Source of the DNA: SAR324 cluster bacterium
GTDB taxonomy: Bacteria; SAR324; XYD2-FULL-50-16
NCBI GenBank assembly: GCA_002401295.1
Contig: NVSR01000003.1
Location: 57,123-72,615, forward strand
Reading direction: 5' to 3'
DNA length: 15,493 nucleotides
Shown one piece after another: positions 14,338 through 15,493 of this stretch (the stretch's first letter is position 1; each line of letters opens with the position of its first letter). The notes beneath the pieces are model-generated. The model did no database searches and was not told the origin of the DNA. It saw nothing but the letters and a program-made list of their open reading frames with translations. The position numbers and the translations under genes were made by a program.

Positions 14338-15048
14338 ATGTTAATTAAAGAACAGTGCATTCTCGGCATTGACGCTGTGGGTCACTCCATTGCTGTCGGT
14401 CTGATGGAGCAAGGCACCGCCAAGGGAGCCATTTACCTCAACAGCGGCGCTCCCAGTTCCCATACTTTATTAGCCTCCATTGAGCAATTATTAGATGCTG
14501 CTAATCTTTGCCGGGAAGACCTTCAAGGAATTTGTCTGACTTTAGGTCCGGGCTCTTTCACCTCCATGAGAATCAGCTTGGCTACAGCCGAAGCCTTAGG
14601 CATGGGATTAAATATCCCTCTATATGGAACCAACAGTCTGGTCCTAATGGCTGCTAGCATTCCTTTTTATTCTTCCGCAGTGAAAGTGATTCAGAATGCA
14701 TACAAGGGTGAACTCTATACCGCCACTTATGATACTAGTAGTGGTTCTGCAGTCGAGCTAGAGGAGCTACAATTAATCAAGCCACAAGCTTTTTTCGATC
14801 AGCTTCAAGCAGGTGAACTGCTCCTGGGTAATGGCATTCCCTTAGTACTCGCTAAAGACTTCGATCTCCAGGCTAAAAAAGTAAGGTGGAACCTGGATTT
14901 TCATAGATTGGGTTCCGGAATCAGTGTGATTGAACATTTTTTAGACTGCGAGGAAAAGGCTCCTTCAGAAATTCCCTTGGAACCCATCTATATTCGCTTA
15001 TCAGAGGCAGAGATCAACTATAAAAAACAATTTGGATTGACTCAATGA
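14338..15048 (+). CDS. tsaB: tRNA threonylcarbamoyladenosine biosynthesis protein TsaB
   Basis: TsaB is the scaffold partner of TsaD in the complex that transfers the threonylcarbamoyl group from TsaC product to A37 of ANN-decoding tRNAs (t6A). The N-terminal ASKHA strand ILGIDAVGHSIAVGLMEQG (8-26) replaces the more common IDTA/IDTS with IDAV. The family signature LTLGPGSFTSMRISLATAEALG (67-88) is present, with Ser in place of the common Gly after FT. It lacks the metal-binding HxxxH of TsaD, as expected. From ATG 14338 the protein is 236 residues, matching E. coli TsaB (231). An upstream in-frame ATG at 14254 would add 28 residues without resemblance to the family; neither start has a good ribosome site, so 14338 is chosen on length. 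The stop overlaps the rimI start. Confidence 0.92.
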   Translation: MLIKEQCILGIDAVGHSIAVGLMEQGTAKGAIYLNSGAPSSHTLLASIEQLLDAANLCREDLQGICLTLGPGSFTSMRISLATAEALGMGLNIPLYGTNSLVLMAASIPFYSSAVKVIQNAYKGELYTATYDTSSGSAVELEELQLIKPQAFFDQLQAGELLLGNGIPLVLAKDFDLQAKKVRWNLDFHRLGSGISVIEHFLDCEEKAPSEIPLEPIYIRLSEAEINYKKQFGLTQ

Positions 15049-15493
15049 TCCTCAGCTCCTGGGGGGAATGTTTGCCCCATTTGGATGGAATCTGCCAAGT
15101 AGAGCAAGAATGTTTTCCACTGTCCTCCTGGAAAAAAAGTACTTGGCAAGGATTGTTCGAGAACCATGGGTTGATTCTGATCCTTGAGTTTAAGGAGCAG
15201 CAGTTAGTCGGTTTCCTGGCCTTCTCTAAGTTGATATTGGAAAGTGAATTATTGAAGGTTGGTGTTCTCCCCAAGTACCAGGGCCAAGGCCCTGCACAGG
15301 AACTATTGAAGCAGATGATTGAGCTTCTGAGAAAATCTCAGACAGAGCAGATCTTTTTGGAAGTACGGGCGGATAATACACAAGCGAAAAGATTTTATCA
15401 GCGAAATGGTTTTCAGGAAAGTGGTAGGAGGAAAGGATACTACCACTCTCCCCGCTGTGATGCATTACTTTATACCAAGAATTTAGAACAAAC
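15045..15493 (+). CDS. rimI: Ribosomal-protein-alanine N-acetyltransferase RimI-like GNAT (partial)
   Basis: The reading frame opens at ATG 15045, whose ATGA overlaps the tsaB stop, and is still open at the window end after 149 codons. The protein has the GNAT fold of RimI: an early CQVEQECFPLSSW resembling the family's I..IE...F..PW, strand VGVLPKYQGQGPAQELL (72-88) containing the acetyl-CoA loop QxxGxA, and motif B FLEVRADNTQAKRFYQRNGF (104-123) followed by ESGRRKGYY (125-133), a RimI hallmark. RimI acetylates the N-terminal Ala of ribosomal protein S18 and related substrates. The tsaB-rimI pairing is common in bacteria. At 149 residues it is nearly complete by family length (E. coli 148), so the stop should lie just beyond the window. 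Confidence 0.9.
   Translation, partial: MILSSWGECLPHLDGICQVEQECFPLSSWKKSTWQGLFENHGLILILEFKEQQLVGFLAFSKLILESELLKVGVLPKYQGQGPAQELLKQMIELLRKSQTEQIFLEVRADNTQAKRFYQRNGFQESGRRKGYYHSPRCDALLYTKNLEQ

Noticed and set aside
1..15493. CRISPR array, insertion sequence or prophage
   Set aside because: No regularly spaced repeats, transposase, integrase or terminal inverted repeats were seen; the genes are typical chromosomal functions.

Overview
The window looks like chromosomal housekeeping DNA from a moderately AT-rich Gram-negative (diderm) bacterium. Outer-membrane traits are clear: inner-membrane type II secretion proteins, a FadL/PorV-like beta-barrel with a terminal aromatic residue, a lipobox protein, and periplasmic MltG and CtpA-type enzymes. 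The mix of genes (spirochaete-type GspN, a homologue resembling the spirochaete cytoplasmic filament protein CfpA, UPF0164/FadL-like barrel, giant tail-specific protease) fits a deep lineage such as SAR324, another deltaproteobacteria-grade group, or a spirochaete relative. The sequence alone does not settle the taxonomy.

Layout. Positions 1-67 (minus) hold the first codons of hflK, with a good ribosome site and a possible promoter in the gap before it. From about 10.9 kb down to 284, one long minus-strand series reads, in transcription order: APH-fold pseudokinase-like protein, CtpA/S41 protease with a very long C-terminal extension, CfpA-like coiled-coil protein, accA, gspL, gspM, gspN, mltG. 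The lower part (accA to mltG) is tightly packed, with 9-18 bp gaps and an ATGA overlap between gspM and gspN, and is probably one operon. A 370-bp gap (10900-11269) separates this series from plus-strand genes and contains a possible 36-residue membrane microprotein read from TTG.

On the plus strand a FadL/PorV-like outer-membrane protein (11270-12388) is followed after 26 bp by an acidic lipoprotein with calcium-site-like repeats (12415-13671). A small minus-strand gene (13760-13993) faces it; its predicted secondary-structure order resembles a double-stranded-RNA-binding domain. After a gap with a GC hairpin come tsaB and a partial rimI, overlapping by ATGA.

How the genes work together. 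Most of the window concerns the cell envelope: T2SS inner-membrane platform (GspL/M/N), glycan-strand release (MltG), periplasmic proteolysis (CtpA-type), membrane protease regulation (HflK), fatty-acid synthesis (AccA) and outer-membrane components. TsaB acts in tRNA t6A synthesis and RimI acetylates protein N-termini. The entries most worth following up are the CfpA-like protein, the kinase-fold protein lacking its catalytic residues, the two unannotated-type small proteins, and the protease extension. No mobile element, CRISPR array, rRNA or tRNA was seen.
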